Positions 34,380-44,700 of a stretch of 64,000 nt of DNA are shown here, in pieces. The stretch covers positions 19,406,854 through 19,470,853 of the forward strand of contig CP093830.1 in the NCBI GenBank assembly GCA_033063855.1. Reading direction: 5' to 3'. Position 1 is the first letter of the stretch; each line of letters begins with the position of its first letter. The notes under the pieces are model-generated. The model was not told where the DNA came from. It made no database searches and saw nothing but the letters and a program-made list of their open reading frames with translations. This DNA is from Smittia aterrima (lineage: Eukaryota > Arthropoda > Insecta > Diptera > Chironomidae). A program made the position numbers and the translations under genes.

Positions 34380-37300
34380 CTAAATGAAGAGTAATTGGTC
34401 AGCACAGTTTTCCAAACGACACAACATCGAATCAATCATGTTAAAATTGGATGTCGGGTTGGCTGATACTTACTACACGCATTTTCATCCGATTCATCTT
34501 TACATTCCGGTTTGCCGTTACAAAACAGCTCTTTCTCGATACATTCACCATTACCGCACGATAACTTTCCTTCCGGGCAAATTGGCTCGTCTGTCTTCAA
34601 AATGGGCAACACTTTTCTCGGTTCTAGTTGAAGCGGAACACACAATGTAGCGACGAATCGATGAGGGAAAAGCGAGAGACAAAAAAAAAACGAGAGAAAA
34701 GAAATTAGCAACAAAAAACATTATAAAATAACAATTCACCCTGCCACCGTATCAGTGATGATGTGGAAAAAAGAGTGTTTGAGTTTTTTTTCTTTCTTTC
34801 TGTGAACGCCTAAACCAAGGATCGTTATCTGTTCAGCTACAGAGGATGAATTTATGTTTAGCTGAGGAAAAGTGTCATGTTAGTCGACTGGTGTGTACGA
34901 GCATGCGAGTGAGTGAGTCTTCATGTTGTTCGCAAGGAAAGGGAGTGAGAGTTTAATGAAATTTCAATACAGCAGCGAGAAAAGAAGTGGAGCTTTCCGT
35001 ACATTATGATTGTATATACACATGAGCACGTCAATCGGAATGATTTATGGGCCTAGCGGCATTGCGACCGCTCTCAGACAGGAAAGAAATTCATGATGAA
35101 AAGTCTCTGTTCAATTAACATATTAGTCAGCTTAGACTGGAGGGAGCAACTTGGTCGAGTTGTTTTTTTTTTGTTTCGTTCGTTCGCCTTACGTCAACAA
35201 ATTCAGAGATTTGCAGTGGCTTACTTGACATTTAACTGGGCTCGTGTGGAGATATTGGGAGGGGGAGTTGACACAGAAACAAGAAATGTATAAAAAAACG
35301 ATTGTGCAATCATGTAAATTAATTCTGTTTGTTTCTTCTGTTGCTAAGGAGGCGAAACCTGTGAGTGGAAAAAGGTCTCGAAGTGTAGATTGAAAGTGAA
35401 AGCTTTTTTCAATACAATGTTTGCCAATCTTGCTGAGAGCAAAACTACAAGTTAAGGTTTGAATTTGAAAGTTTCAAAGCACATATTGTGTTGCTCAAAG
35501 CTTTCAACAAAAAACTCCTCAAACCCAGAAATTACTCAAAAACTTGGCCACACATTCAGCTTAGAGCATCAACCGAAACCATTTCGTCGTTATGCCAGTG
35601 ACTTTAAATGATTAACCTTAAAACAATTTCGTCGTCGACGTCAAAAGCTCGAGTGACATGGCACAGAATGGAGTCGAGAGAGAGTGCACAAGCTTCACCC
35701 ACATATCATGTTGAACATGCAAAATTAGTTTGCAACCCAATAAAACTCTCGGATTTTGAGTGTCTCGAGGTTTTGCAGCATGCGAAAACATTTTATGCCA
35801 TGGCATTATCTCCTCTATTATCCTCAATGAGCTTCTCGAGTATTTAAAAACTTATTATTTCAACCTAGTTCAAAGATAATGAAGCATGAATGGGACTTAT
35901 ATTTACATAGAGATTAAGCATCAATTATTTCCCCTAAATTGTGTGAGCATCTCGGCAAAAGCATTTCTCGAGCCGAGTGCGGAGCGTTCTCATGTGTTGA
36001 CTACATCGAGTATGATGCTCTATGCATTCTCCATTCAATTATCGTGTTTGGTTGTCTCCGACAACTTTTGCCGTTTCACAGAACTCGAAAGCAAAACTCA
36101 TGTAGTGCAATATTAAAACGAAGCGTTCATGTTTCTCTATTTTCCTCAAATTAAATTTTTAAGCGTTATTTGTGTTCACTTTACTCGAAAATGTTCGAAA
36201 GCTTTATCCACAAAAGCAGGAAAATAAATTCCTGTGCACTGTTTGCACTTTTTGCGCTTTTGCCCGTTGGTAGTGGTTGCGAGAGAATCCGTGCAAATAG
36301 GTTTTCCCAGCTCATCCTTCAAAAATCACTGAACTCGCCGCGAGAGTTGTTGTTGCCTGATTTTTTTAAATAAAAAACAATAATGACAACAACACCTCGC
36401 TCGTTCTTTATGCTTGGTTCCATTTTATTTCTGCTCGCCACATTAATGAAAATCCCAGACCAATTCGTGGCTTAAATTATGAAAAAGGGTTTTTTTTTTC
36501 GCGCTGGTTCTTCTGTTCGACGAGCATAAAACCACGACTGAAAAAAGCGACCATAATGTTTTTTAATTGCATTCGCTCTGACGTTTCACATTTCGCGCCC
36601 TCTTTCCCCAACTCACATTTAGCTAAATTAAATTATAAAAACTTTCTTTTTTCCCTCCGATAACGATGACGACGGACGTTGGACGAGAGAGTAAGACTGA
36701 CCACTACTGATTATGTAAATGAAGTTGATGCAGATAAAACAAAATGTGTGTGTTTGCTTTAAAATTGTGTCCAAAAAAAATGTGAAAAGACATTCAAGAG
36801 AAAAGGAGGAAGAAGAAGAAGAAAATAAAATGTCAATGGTGAATTTTCGAAACTTACTTTCCTTTTTATCGCAATTATCTACTTTAGCTTTCCAATCGCA
36901 AGTCTGTTTTTCAATGTCAAATGCCAAACCGGAAGGACAGGTAATTTGTTTCAGTCCGGCACGAGTACATCTATTTCATTATCAAACATTTTAAGTTCAT
37001 GCGAAATCGAGTTTCGTTTTGGTCAAAACGTTTCGTAATCCAATGTTAACCGGTTTTTGATTTTCATTTTGTTGCAACGAACACGACAAAAAGAGTCGCG
37101 ACGATGAACAACATTTAAATTGTTTATTTTTTTTTTTTTGATTTCGGAGAGAAATTCGATTTCGTTTGAGTTTAAAGAAGTATCGTGTTTGTTTCGTCAT
37201 GGAATGGCAAGGCATGGGATGATAAACAGACGAGGCGAACACATAAAAGTAAAAAGAGAAAGAAGAGAAAAAGATTATTTAAATATAATCGGAAAATAAA

Positions 37301-40300
37301 ATTTTGTTTTCAACAAGAAATCGCTACAATCCAAAAGACATTAAATATTAATTGAATTTAACAGGCGAGAACAGTTGAAATTTCGCAACTGCTGCTGCTG
37401 TTGCTGGTTGTTGCTAAACACAGCAGATTAAAAATTTACAAGAAGCTATTATTATCATTCAGATAATTTTCACAGTTACAAGCTTTAGCATTTAAACTAA
37501 GTTTTCTGGTGCAATGCTGGTGGGAACTGCTGAGCTTTTGCTACAGTTTCAAACGATTTAACTTTTGTATTTTTTTTCCTCCGCTTCAACTTGGCTTACA
37601 GTCTATCGTCGAATGCAAGCAACGAAGAAGTTGGTTAAGAAAGGAAAGTCTCGTGGCAATGAGCTTCCGCTTGCATTCGTTGATCGACAGTCTTTCAGAG
37701 TATTCTCATCAATGTTAAATCTTGAGTAAAATGTCATTCGGCGGAGAAGACTGAACGACGAAAAGTTTTCTTCTCACAAATGAAAAGAAAAAAGAGGAAA
37801 GTTTGCTCTGTCATTAAATTAGATTTTCACAGCCATTTGAATGTGTCTTCTGTTTCTTTTCCCTTTTCGTGCGATTCAAATGGGAATGCATTTAGCTTTC
37901 CGAAAGAATGAAATCCATTTGTAAACAGAATTGGAATTGCAATTGCATCCGAGAGTGGAGCGGAGGAAGGAAGTATAAATGTGGAAGCATTAATCTACGC
38001 CGCATTCAGTTCTTTTCATGGTTTTCCGGGTGGGAAGGGCGTGGGATTGCGAGGCAATAGAGCAACGACACAGGCGAGAGAATAATGATGGCGAATTAGT
38101 TGCATGCTTCTAACTATTTCCATGTGCGTATTACATTATTAATCGGACCAATTAAGGTGGCAGGACGTTCGAGAGAGTGAGAAGGTGGGAGACGGAGAAT
38201 TAAGGTGAAGCTGATTTAATATTTGTTTAATAGACAGACGGAGATGGAAAGTTTATTTTTGTGAGAGTAATTATCAAAAAAATAACAAAAAAAAAGAGCT
38301 TAGCACCGAAACGTTCAACATTTATAAATATAAAAGCCGACGTTGCAAAAACTTACTCTCAACCTCATTACAGTTCTTTACGTTTGTCTTCCAGTCGCAT
38401 GTCTGACGTTCAATATCGAAAGCCAGGCCGCCGGGACAACGAACTTTTGCTAACCGACTAATACTTTTCTGATTTTCTCCAGAATTGTCGCACCTATAAT
38501 AGTTTTGTTATTGTGATTCAAGTATCCGACGTAAATAAAAATCGCACGAACAAAAGAAAATGTTAAAGGGAAAGTGGAAGAAAAAGATTGAGAAATCATT
38601 AAATTTTTTTTGTGAGACAGATGCTTCGAATAACTCGTCTCAAATGTTGATCGTAAATTTATTTAAGTTTCTTTCTATGAAGTAGAAGGGCTTCTTCGTT
38701 TGATATTCGTTTGTCTTTGGAGGCAGCAGAACAAAATAATAAATTTATGTTCATCGACTTCTGATCGAGGTTATAAAAATTCAAATTAAAGTGCCGCTCG
38801 CACACTCCTTACCTAACAACATCACGGCAATCGCCATCAGCGGATAAGCGGAAATATTCATCTCCGGGTCTGTCTTGGCAAAGCTCCTCGATGTTCTGTT
38901 CTTCAGTGTTCTCATCATCTTGTCTCTTAACTCGTACATCAGCAGTTACTATCGTAAAAAAAAGAAAAGGGCGAAAGAGAGAAGGAACAAAAGAAAGAGT
39001 TTTATTTTTTATTGCTTTCATTTCTTTTTTTATATTTTATTTCAGCTTGACGTGCTTTTGTGCTTTTGGCCTTTCTTTCTCAAACCTTCTTTTGTATGCG
39101 AAATGATAAAAGGTGAGTTCATTACTCAGATTTTAATCTTCGCATTTCTTTCGCTTTGTTTTTATTTATGCTATGCAAATGTCTTAACTCTTCGAGGGAG
39201 TTGAATTAGTTCAAGAACAGGCTCAAATGACGTGATTGAATAAAGCGAATTGAGTTGAACACGCTACGACCTACGAGTCAGAAATAAATGAAAAGCAACG
39301 AATTTATTTTTCCAAGAAAAAAATAATAATCGCCTTGACATGATGCGCTTAGATCTTCTCGCATTGTTCACCTTGAAATTTTCTTTTCACGTAACACTCA
39401 CTCGCAATCGCATTGCGATATATGAGAAAAGAGATAAAAGGAGAAAGAAAACGTTTCTTCAGACGAAACTGAAAGTGTCGATAAATTTCGAGTTTTATCT
39501 TCTTTTTGTTTCTCGTCTTCGCCTCTTTATCCGATAAAACAAACGTATCGTACATGACGGAGCAAGGCTCCAATGCCAATACGAGTAAAGCTTTTTATTC
39601 GGTAATTTGATAGACTTATAAATGAGTGAAAGTATCCTGCCCGATGTTCCGGAGCCGAAAATTACTTTCGTTTCGCCCAAACCAAAATACGATTTCCCGA
39701 CCCGCTCTCCTCTTGTTTGCTAAGAAAACTCGGGGCAAAGTTATTTCATCCAAAGTCGCCAAATAAATCCTTAATGAGGAAGAGAAGCTTTTGATGTTTC
39801 TTATTTACACAAAAGCGAGGAGAGGAGATGGTTTGAGAAAATATCGGGTAATAGAAAAGGAGATTTTTCAAGTTTCTGACAGTTTTCATCAAACGGATTT
39901 CGGAGATTTCCTTGATTTTCCAGGGAGCAACGAGTGAGAGAGGGAGACAGAAAAAAGAATCGGCAATTAATTAGGGAAACTTTTATTGCTCTGAGCAAAC
40001 TTACGATTTGGGTGAAATCAAAGTCACAATAAATCAACCTCTAGAAAATTTATTTCTGTTTTCTCTTTCGCTAAATATCTTCATCGTGATGGCGCCCAGC
40101 CCTATAGACGTTTTCAATCAATGCTAGCGCTAGCTAAAGAGGGGGCCGTGCATAAATTACTGGCTTCTTCTCTCTCTATCATTCGCTTCGCTTTATTCAT
40201 GTCAGATTTGCATTGCATTGACCGCAAAAAAAAACGTCTCTACTACGGAATCAACATCGTTCCGCTCAACAGCATCTGACGTACTTTGCCAAATGACCTT

Positions 40301-41451
40301 ATGAATAAAATTATCAAAGCGAGCCATTCTCAGTCTTGAATAAACAAATATTTATCAAGTAATCGATTAATTACATTTGAGCGAAATTGTTGTTTTTGTA
40401 GTCTTGCGGAAGGAGAAATGGATTGAAGCCGTTGGACGACGAGCAACGAGAAGCTTTGAACATGAACTTTAATTAAAAAGTGTTCGAGTCACGCTGTTGT
40501 TGGTGGAAAAATCGCTTTTAATTGAAAATAAAAACATTATTTATCGGTTTCTAGATTCAACAGCAGAGATGGTTGGTGTTGGAAGGAAGCAAAGCAGACA
40601 CGAATCGAGAAAGGGAGCGAGAGTGAGGAAATGTTACATGAAAGTTAGAGGCGAATGAAATCAATCGACAAACTAACTCATTCCAACATGTCATCGACAT
40701 TCATCGACGCTTAACGACAATATTCTAAGACATGCGACGTTAGCATGCATCGCTAATGGATTTCTGGTGTTTGAAAGGCGCTCTTCGATCGCCGATGAAT
40801 GACAAATAATTCCTTGAAAGTTCTCGAGCGTAGTTCGAGAGTGAAGGAAGGAAAAGAAAGAAAAAAGTTTATTGCAACGACTTATATAACACAAACTCAT
40901 TTCCATTTCGTTGAAAACCAGTTTCTTTCTCAACTTCTCGATTGCTGCCGCTTGTCTCGCTTTTCAAATGTCAACACTAAACTTTCTCTTATATTCAAAA
41001 TCAATAATAATATTCATAGCGATCTCATAATGTCGTCTTCTAGAAACCTATATTCGATCGTCGGAGACAAAAAAAATTGTCTCTACGTGGAACAAAATTT
41101 AAATAAATTATGCAAATTTTCGCTCGATCGAAATTTATTCTGATATGAAATAACTGTCAAGGATAGTTTTGACTGTCACTTTAAAGAGATAACTGTTTCT
41201 CGTCTTTTCCGAGTTGCCAAGCGGCTCTCTGCCAATCGTTCTAACAACAATCGGGAATTTCGCTTTGTTTCTTGCGGTAATACGGCTCTCACGTTATTAT
41301 TTCTGACACGTATGAAGCTTTTCGGACACTCAACTTGCGTTTATTTACGCTCAATCATTTTCAGAAGCACACGAGTTGGAGGGCGAAACTTACCGAGTAA
41401 CGCAATTGAAGATATTAATATAAATCCACATATTTTATTCACACTCGCCAT
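33235..41451 (-). CDS. verm: Chitin deacetylase-like protein, CDA2/vermiform type, complete alternatively spliced CDS
   Basis: Minus-strand join: 41451-41394, 38948-38813, either 38493-38357 (3a) or 36970-36858 (3b), 34623-34474, 34379-33235. Lengths 1626 or 1602 nt, giving 541 or 533 residues. In order: signal peptide, furin-like RVKR at 25-28, CBM14 chitin-binding domain with six cysteines (43, 60, 66, 84, 97, 106 in the 3a form), LDLa domain 126-160 (CKDESDENAC), CE4/NodB deacetylase domain from about 200, and a Cys-rich end. Known family role: secreted into tracheal lumen and cuticle, where it organises chitin fibres and limits tracheal tube length. Motifs RAPY (310-313) and GLNFHASW are present, but motif 1 is SFNG instead of TFDD and motif 2 is FSLTH instead of HS.TH. 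The choice of verm over its paralogue serp rests on the domain sequence as I remember it and on the duplicated exon known from CDA2 genes. Confidence 0.9.
34474..34623 (-). CDS. verm: CDA2-like exon 4: LDL-receptor class A domain
   Basis: A 150-nt exon encodes PRKVLPILKTDEPICPEGKL, then CGNGECIEKELFCNGKPECK and DESDENAC. Six cysteines and the calcium-binding acidic D-E-S-D-E motif form a complete LDLa repeat. Acceptor CAACTAG, donor A|GTAAGT. Its entry phase suits both exon 3a and exon 3b. Confidence 0.96.
34624..36857 (-). other. CDA2-like intron between exons 3b and 4 (2.2 kb)
   Basis: No coding segment or RNA gene recognised. It must be spliced in both isoforms, alone or as part of the longer 3a-to-4 intron. 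Confidence 0.7.
36858..36970 (-). CDS. verm: CDA2-like alternative exon 3b: second half of CBM14
   Basis: Encodes CTRAGLKQITCPSGLAFDIE and KQTCDWKAKVDNCDKKE. It supplies cysteines 3-6 of the chitin-binding domain with a short loop of 9 residues between cysteines 3 and 4. Acceptor GAAATAG, donor A|GTAAGT; phases 2 in and 1 out, the same as exon 3a. Including both 3a and 3b would shift the frame, so the two are mutually exclusive by phase. Confidence 0.93.
36971..38356 (-). other. CDA2-like intron between exons 3a and 3b (1.4 kb)
   Basis: No coding segment. Contains a perfect Grainyhead-type palindrome AACCGGTT at 37048-37055, 78 bp upstream of exon 3b in the gene's direction. Confidence 0.7.
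37048..37055. promoter_or_regulatory. Grainyhead-type site AACCGGTT
   Basis: Perfect palindromic match to the Grainyhead consensus, in the intron between the alternative exons. Grainyhead is a known epidermal and tracheal regulator; a role here is inferred. Confidence 0.35.
38357..38493 (-). CDS. verm: CDA2-like alternative exon 3a: second half of CBM14
   Basis: Encodes CDNSGENQKSISRLAKVRCP, GGLAFDIERQTCDWKTNVKN and CNEVE. It is homologous to exon 3b (shared LAFDIE.QTCDWK) but has 8 extra residues between cysteines 3 and 4. Acceptor TATAG, donor A|GTAAGT, phases 2 in and 1 out. It lies 319 bp from exon 2. Confidence 0.94.
38494..38812 (-). other. CDA2-like intron between exons 2 and 3a (319 bp)
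   Basis: Short AT-rich intron, GTAAGG donor and TATAG acceptor. Nothing else seen. Confidence 0.8.
38813..38948 (-). CDS. verm: CDA2-like exon 2: signal end, RVKR site, first half of CBM14
   Basis: Encodes VTADVRVKRQDDENTEEQNI, then EELCQDRPGDEYFRLSADGD and CRDVVR. It contains the end of the secretion signal, a dibasic RVKR followed by an acidic spacer, and the first two CBM14 cysteines. Acceptor ACGATAG, donor AG|GTAAGG, phase 2 out. Confidence 0.94.
38949..41393 (-). other. CDA2-like intron 1 (2.4 kb)
   Basis: Mostly AT-rich with no exon seen. It contains a GC-richer patch at about 40087-40155 with TGATGGCGCC and a 12-bp perfect palindrome. Confidence 0.7.
40086..40155. promoter_or_regulatory. 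GC-richer element in CDA2-like intron 1 with CTCF-like core and palindrome
   Basis: Stands out from AT-rich surroundings. It contains GTGATGGCGCC (40086-40096), resembling the insect CTCF core, and the perfect 12-bp palindrome GCTAGCGCTAGC (40123-40134), then AGGGGGCCGTG-like sequence. An insulator or enhancer is possible. Confidence 0.35.
41394..41451 (-). CDS. verm: CDA2-like exon 1: start codon and signal peptide
   Basis: ATG at 41451-41449 encodes MASVNKICGFILISSIALL, followed by donor G|GTAAGT; joined to exon 2 it reads ..IALLVTADV, a standard signal peptide. No ATG in any frame occurs in the 185 nt back to the proposed start site, which supports this initiation codon. Confidence 0.9.
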
Positions 41452-41632
41452 GGCCAGGCTGTGCTCTTTTAATCGCTTAGGTCTTCTTGAGGCTCCTCTT
41501 AGCGAAACACTTTTTGTTGCGTTGGCAACGACACTCGCCCTTAAGTTAACTCTCGATTTCCGTATTCTTTCACTTGAACGACTCACTTTATGTGCCGATC
41601 GATCTTATCCGACTCAAATGTGCGATCAAACT

Positions 41633-41667
41633 AAATGATCACCGTCTCACTGAAGGTCTATTTATTA
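41633..41667 (-). promoter_or_regulatory. Putative core promoter of the CDA2-like gene (TATA plus initiator)
   Basis: On the minus strand, TAATAAATA (41667-41659) is followed by the arthropod initiator TCATTT (41638-41633). The first A of AATAAATA is 30 bases before the initiator A at 41636, the standard spacing. The predicted leader is 185 nt. A competing TCAGTGAG initiator lies at 41653-41646 without a well-placed TATA box. Confidence 0.45.
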
Positions 41668-41746
41668 AGACTTTCTCTCACATGAGTGGGGCTCAACATC
41701 GACGATTTACCTTTTCTTCTTCTGTCTGCATGCACGACGACGACGA

Positions 41747-41754
41747 TGACGTCA
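41747..41754. promoter_or_regulatory. CRE-like octamer TGACGTCA upstream of the CDA2-like promoter
   Basis: A perfect palindromic CREB/ATF-type site about 110 bp upstream of the proposed start site. Position fits a proximal element; binding is not shown. Confidence 0.35.
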
Positions 41755-44700
41755 GGTGAGTTGTGCGCTTTGGTGGGATCGTGTTTAAAGAAGTGGGAAT
41801 TTTTCCTCTTCTTACTTGACTAGCGGCTTTTGTTGAATTTATTTTTCGGTTTCTCTCAATTTGAGGGGCAGGAAAGAGTAAAAACAACTTTTTGCGAATA
41901 ATAAAAATTGCCTCAAGAAATTCATCGGAATCAATTTATTATGCAAAGAATGTTGTTCAAGAAAATAATCAGAGAACAAATTGAGCTGGCATATTGATCA
42001 AGTCGAGGGAGACGTTTGATTATTGTTTAACAAGACAAACTTTAGACATTAATGAAGAACCGGATTGCTGAACGCTTCAAGGACAGTGCGAGATAGCGGA
42101 ACAGATTTTAGGGGAAAACTTTCGCTAGTTTTCGTTTGTTTCCACTACGTCGCTTGCAGCTCAGCACACACAAACCCACAACCGATCGACTCGTATTTCA
42201 TGTTATCGTTCACGTCGAAATGAAGCTATAAATCGAAATTAATCTCTTTCCAATGTATTACAAATTTATGTTATTGAAATACTCAACTTGTCTGAATCAC
42301 TACCCTTTACGAAAGCACTCGCTTTCCCTTTATTTTTCCTCCTCAACCCGCAAAAAACATTTCTCTCTCTCTCCTCGCTCCTAAGCAATTGCAAATATTT
42401 TTCTCGTTTCTTTGCTGCTTACTCGGTCGCTCTCGACGGGTTGAAAAAATATTGATATTATGAAGAGCTTTTCTTATCCTGAAAGCGTTTTCAATAACTC
42501 CGCATAACGCAAAAATAATAAATATATCGTTCTCTTTGGTTAAACGAAAATTTAGAATTTATGGCAATACGAAGACAGTCGGAGCGAACGTAAAGGGTTT
42601 TAAACTCAATTTATTGTTTACAGCATTTTGCTTTCGTTCGTTCGCTGCTTTCTCGAGTCTTTGCCCGCAAAATCGATACTTTCGGTTAGCACCACGCTCG
42701 CTGCATCACGAAATGGCGCTGGGAAAATGTTCAGGTAGAGATAATTATCCTTAATCAAATGCAAACTAAAAAAACGAACCCGCTGTTTTAAATTACATCG
42801 TCGTGTTCGTCGCTGTAAGCCGGGGCTGGAAGTTCTAGAAGGAGAAGAACCCTTTGGAGTTTTGTTTTTTAACTCGTTGACGCAGAGGAGCATTTTGTTT
42901 TGTAATAATCAAATGGGATCGCGAGACTGTAAGCAAATGGAAAAGCTTCCATCTCTGAGCTTTTTAATATTCACCTACCTCAACTTAATGCCTTGAATGG
43001 ATTCACAGATCCCTTCGTCGCAATGGCATTTTGTATTCCTCTCGCTCTTATTGTTTCTGTTTTGTTTTCCTGCGAACGCAAAACGTAGAAGTGCATACAC
43101 AAAGCGACTCGAGTTAACTGCTCGAGGATGCTCAGCAAAAGTTTAGTTAAGAGCATTGTTTATTTAATTAAGGGAAGCTCTTCCACACAACAACTTTCAT
43201 TATTCTTAAAAATGCGAAGAAAAAAAAATTCTTTTGATAATTCAAGCGAATAACGACGACGATGATTGTGAGGGAAATGTTTCAATTTAATTCACGTGTG
43301 AGTGTAAAATTTTCAAGCGGAAAATCATAAAACGTGAATTTATGGTGTTAATAACAATATGAAAATCAGAAAATTTGCGCTGCGCGAGAGAAAGAGAATT
43401 TAATTAGAATCCTTAAGCGTCATAAAATTTTAATCAATGCACACACCTAGCTCACATATAATTCACATTTTCCACGATGACGCCGCTTTGACAGAAGCAG
43501 TTTAAGTGCTCGGTCATTAAAAGTGCTTTCTGCTCTCAAACTGATAAATTTCCGTCCGATGCCGTCAATGATGATTTATTGCTAAAGCGATTTCATTTAA
43601 AACTCACTGCGTGATCAAGTGTGGAAATTGAGGAAAACTCGAAAATTTTAATTTCCAAACCATGAGTCTCTGTTCTATTCGTTGAGCATTCAAAAGCGGG
43701 GAAAAACAAATTCCATTAGCTCAAATTAGCGGCAAGTGTATTCACGAAATCCAATTGAAAAAAAGACTTGTCGAGCACTTCGCGGATGCCGTCAAAGTTT
43801 TGCGTGACGTGTAGCTAGGGAAAGAATCAAGAGCGTAATTGAAAACTCTTGAAAATTTTAGTTTGGAAAGCGGTGAAACCTCAACGCGTTTATTCTGAAA
43901 AATAAATAATCTCGCTAATGATTTCAACGTATGAACACGTTTCGAAACAACATGTTCCTCTGAAAACTGAACGAACATACGTCACAATATTAAATTATGT
44001 TTCGTTATCGACGCGTTATTATCATGTAAATGTTTTAATGTCAACGTTGAGCGAGCTTCGAGTTAAATTATTGAAATTTATGAATCAATTCTTTGTGCAA
44101 ATATTTCTCGATATCCTGTTTATGCATTCGGAACTGTTGCAAGGGCTTTATCATCCGAAAGAGAAATGAATTGACTTTGCTATGTCATCAAGAGTTTTAA
44201 ACAGGAAAATCCCTTCAGTAAATTTAAATTGCTTTAAAAATTGCTACTTCGAGGAAATTACAGTGAAAAGGATTCTCTCAATATCAAAGCTTTTAAACTA
44301 AATAGCCAAAGAGTTTACAAACTTCCACGAAGCTGACTGAGATTTTTCACGAGAAAATCGATTCAATTTTGCTCTGGGAACTCAAATCGACAGACGAGGC
44401 CCAAAATTTATGCTTTATTTATCCAGCAAATGTTATGTTGTCTCTCACTCTCTGCACATAATTACGCAGTTCCAATCATCGCAACCACAATTTTGGTCAG
44501 AGAATGGATCAATTCTGCTGCCGCTGTAGCTTTTTCTGATGCTTTTTTCTCTCCTCTCAACCGAGCGCAGATGTTGAAAATTGAAGCGGCAGTGTTGTTA
44601 TGTCACGAACAATATGATCGGAACAATATGATGAATTGTTTTTAAATGTCGTACGAGGCTTTTGCTTTAGGGAGAGCCAGAGGGGGAATCAATTCGAGAT

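Noticed and set aside
33877..34387. ORFs antisense or out of frame to the deacetylase exon
   Set aside because: They are shadows of a strongly conserved coding exon.
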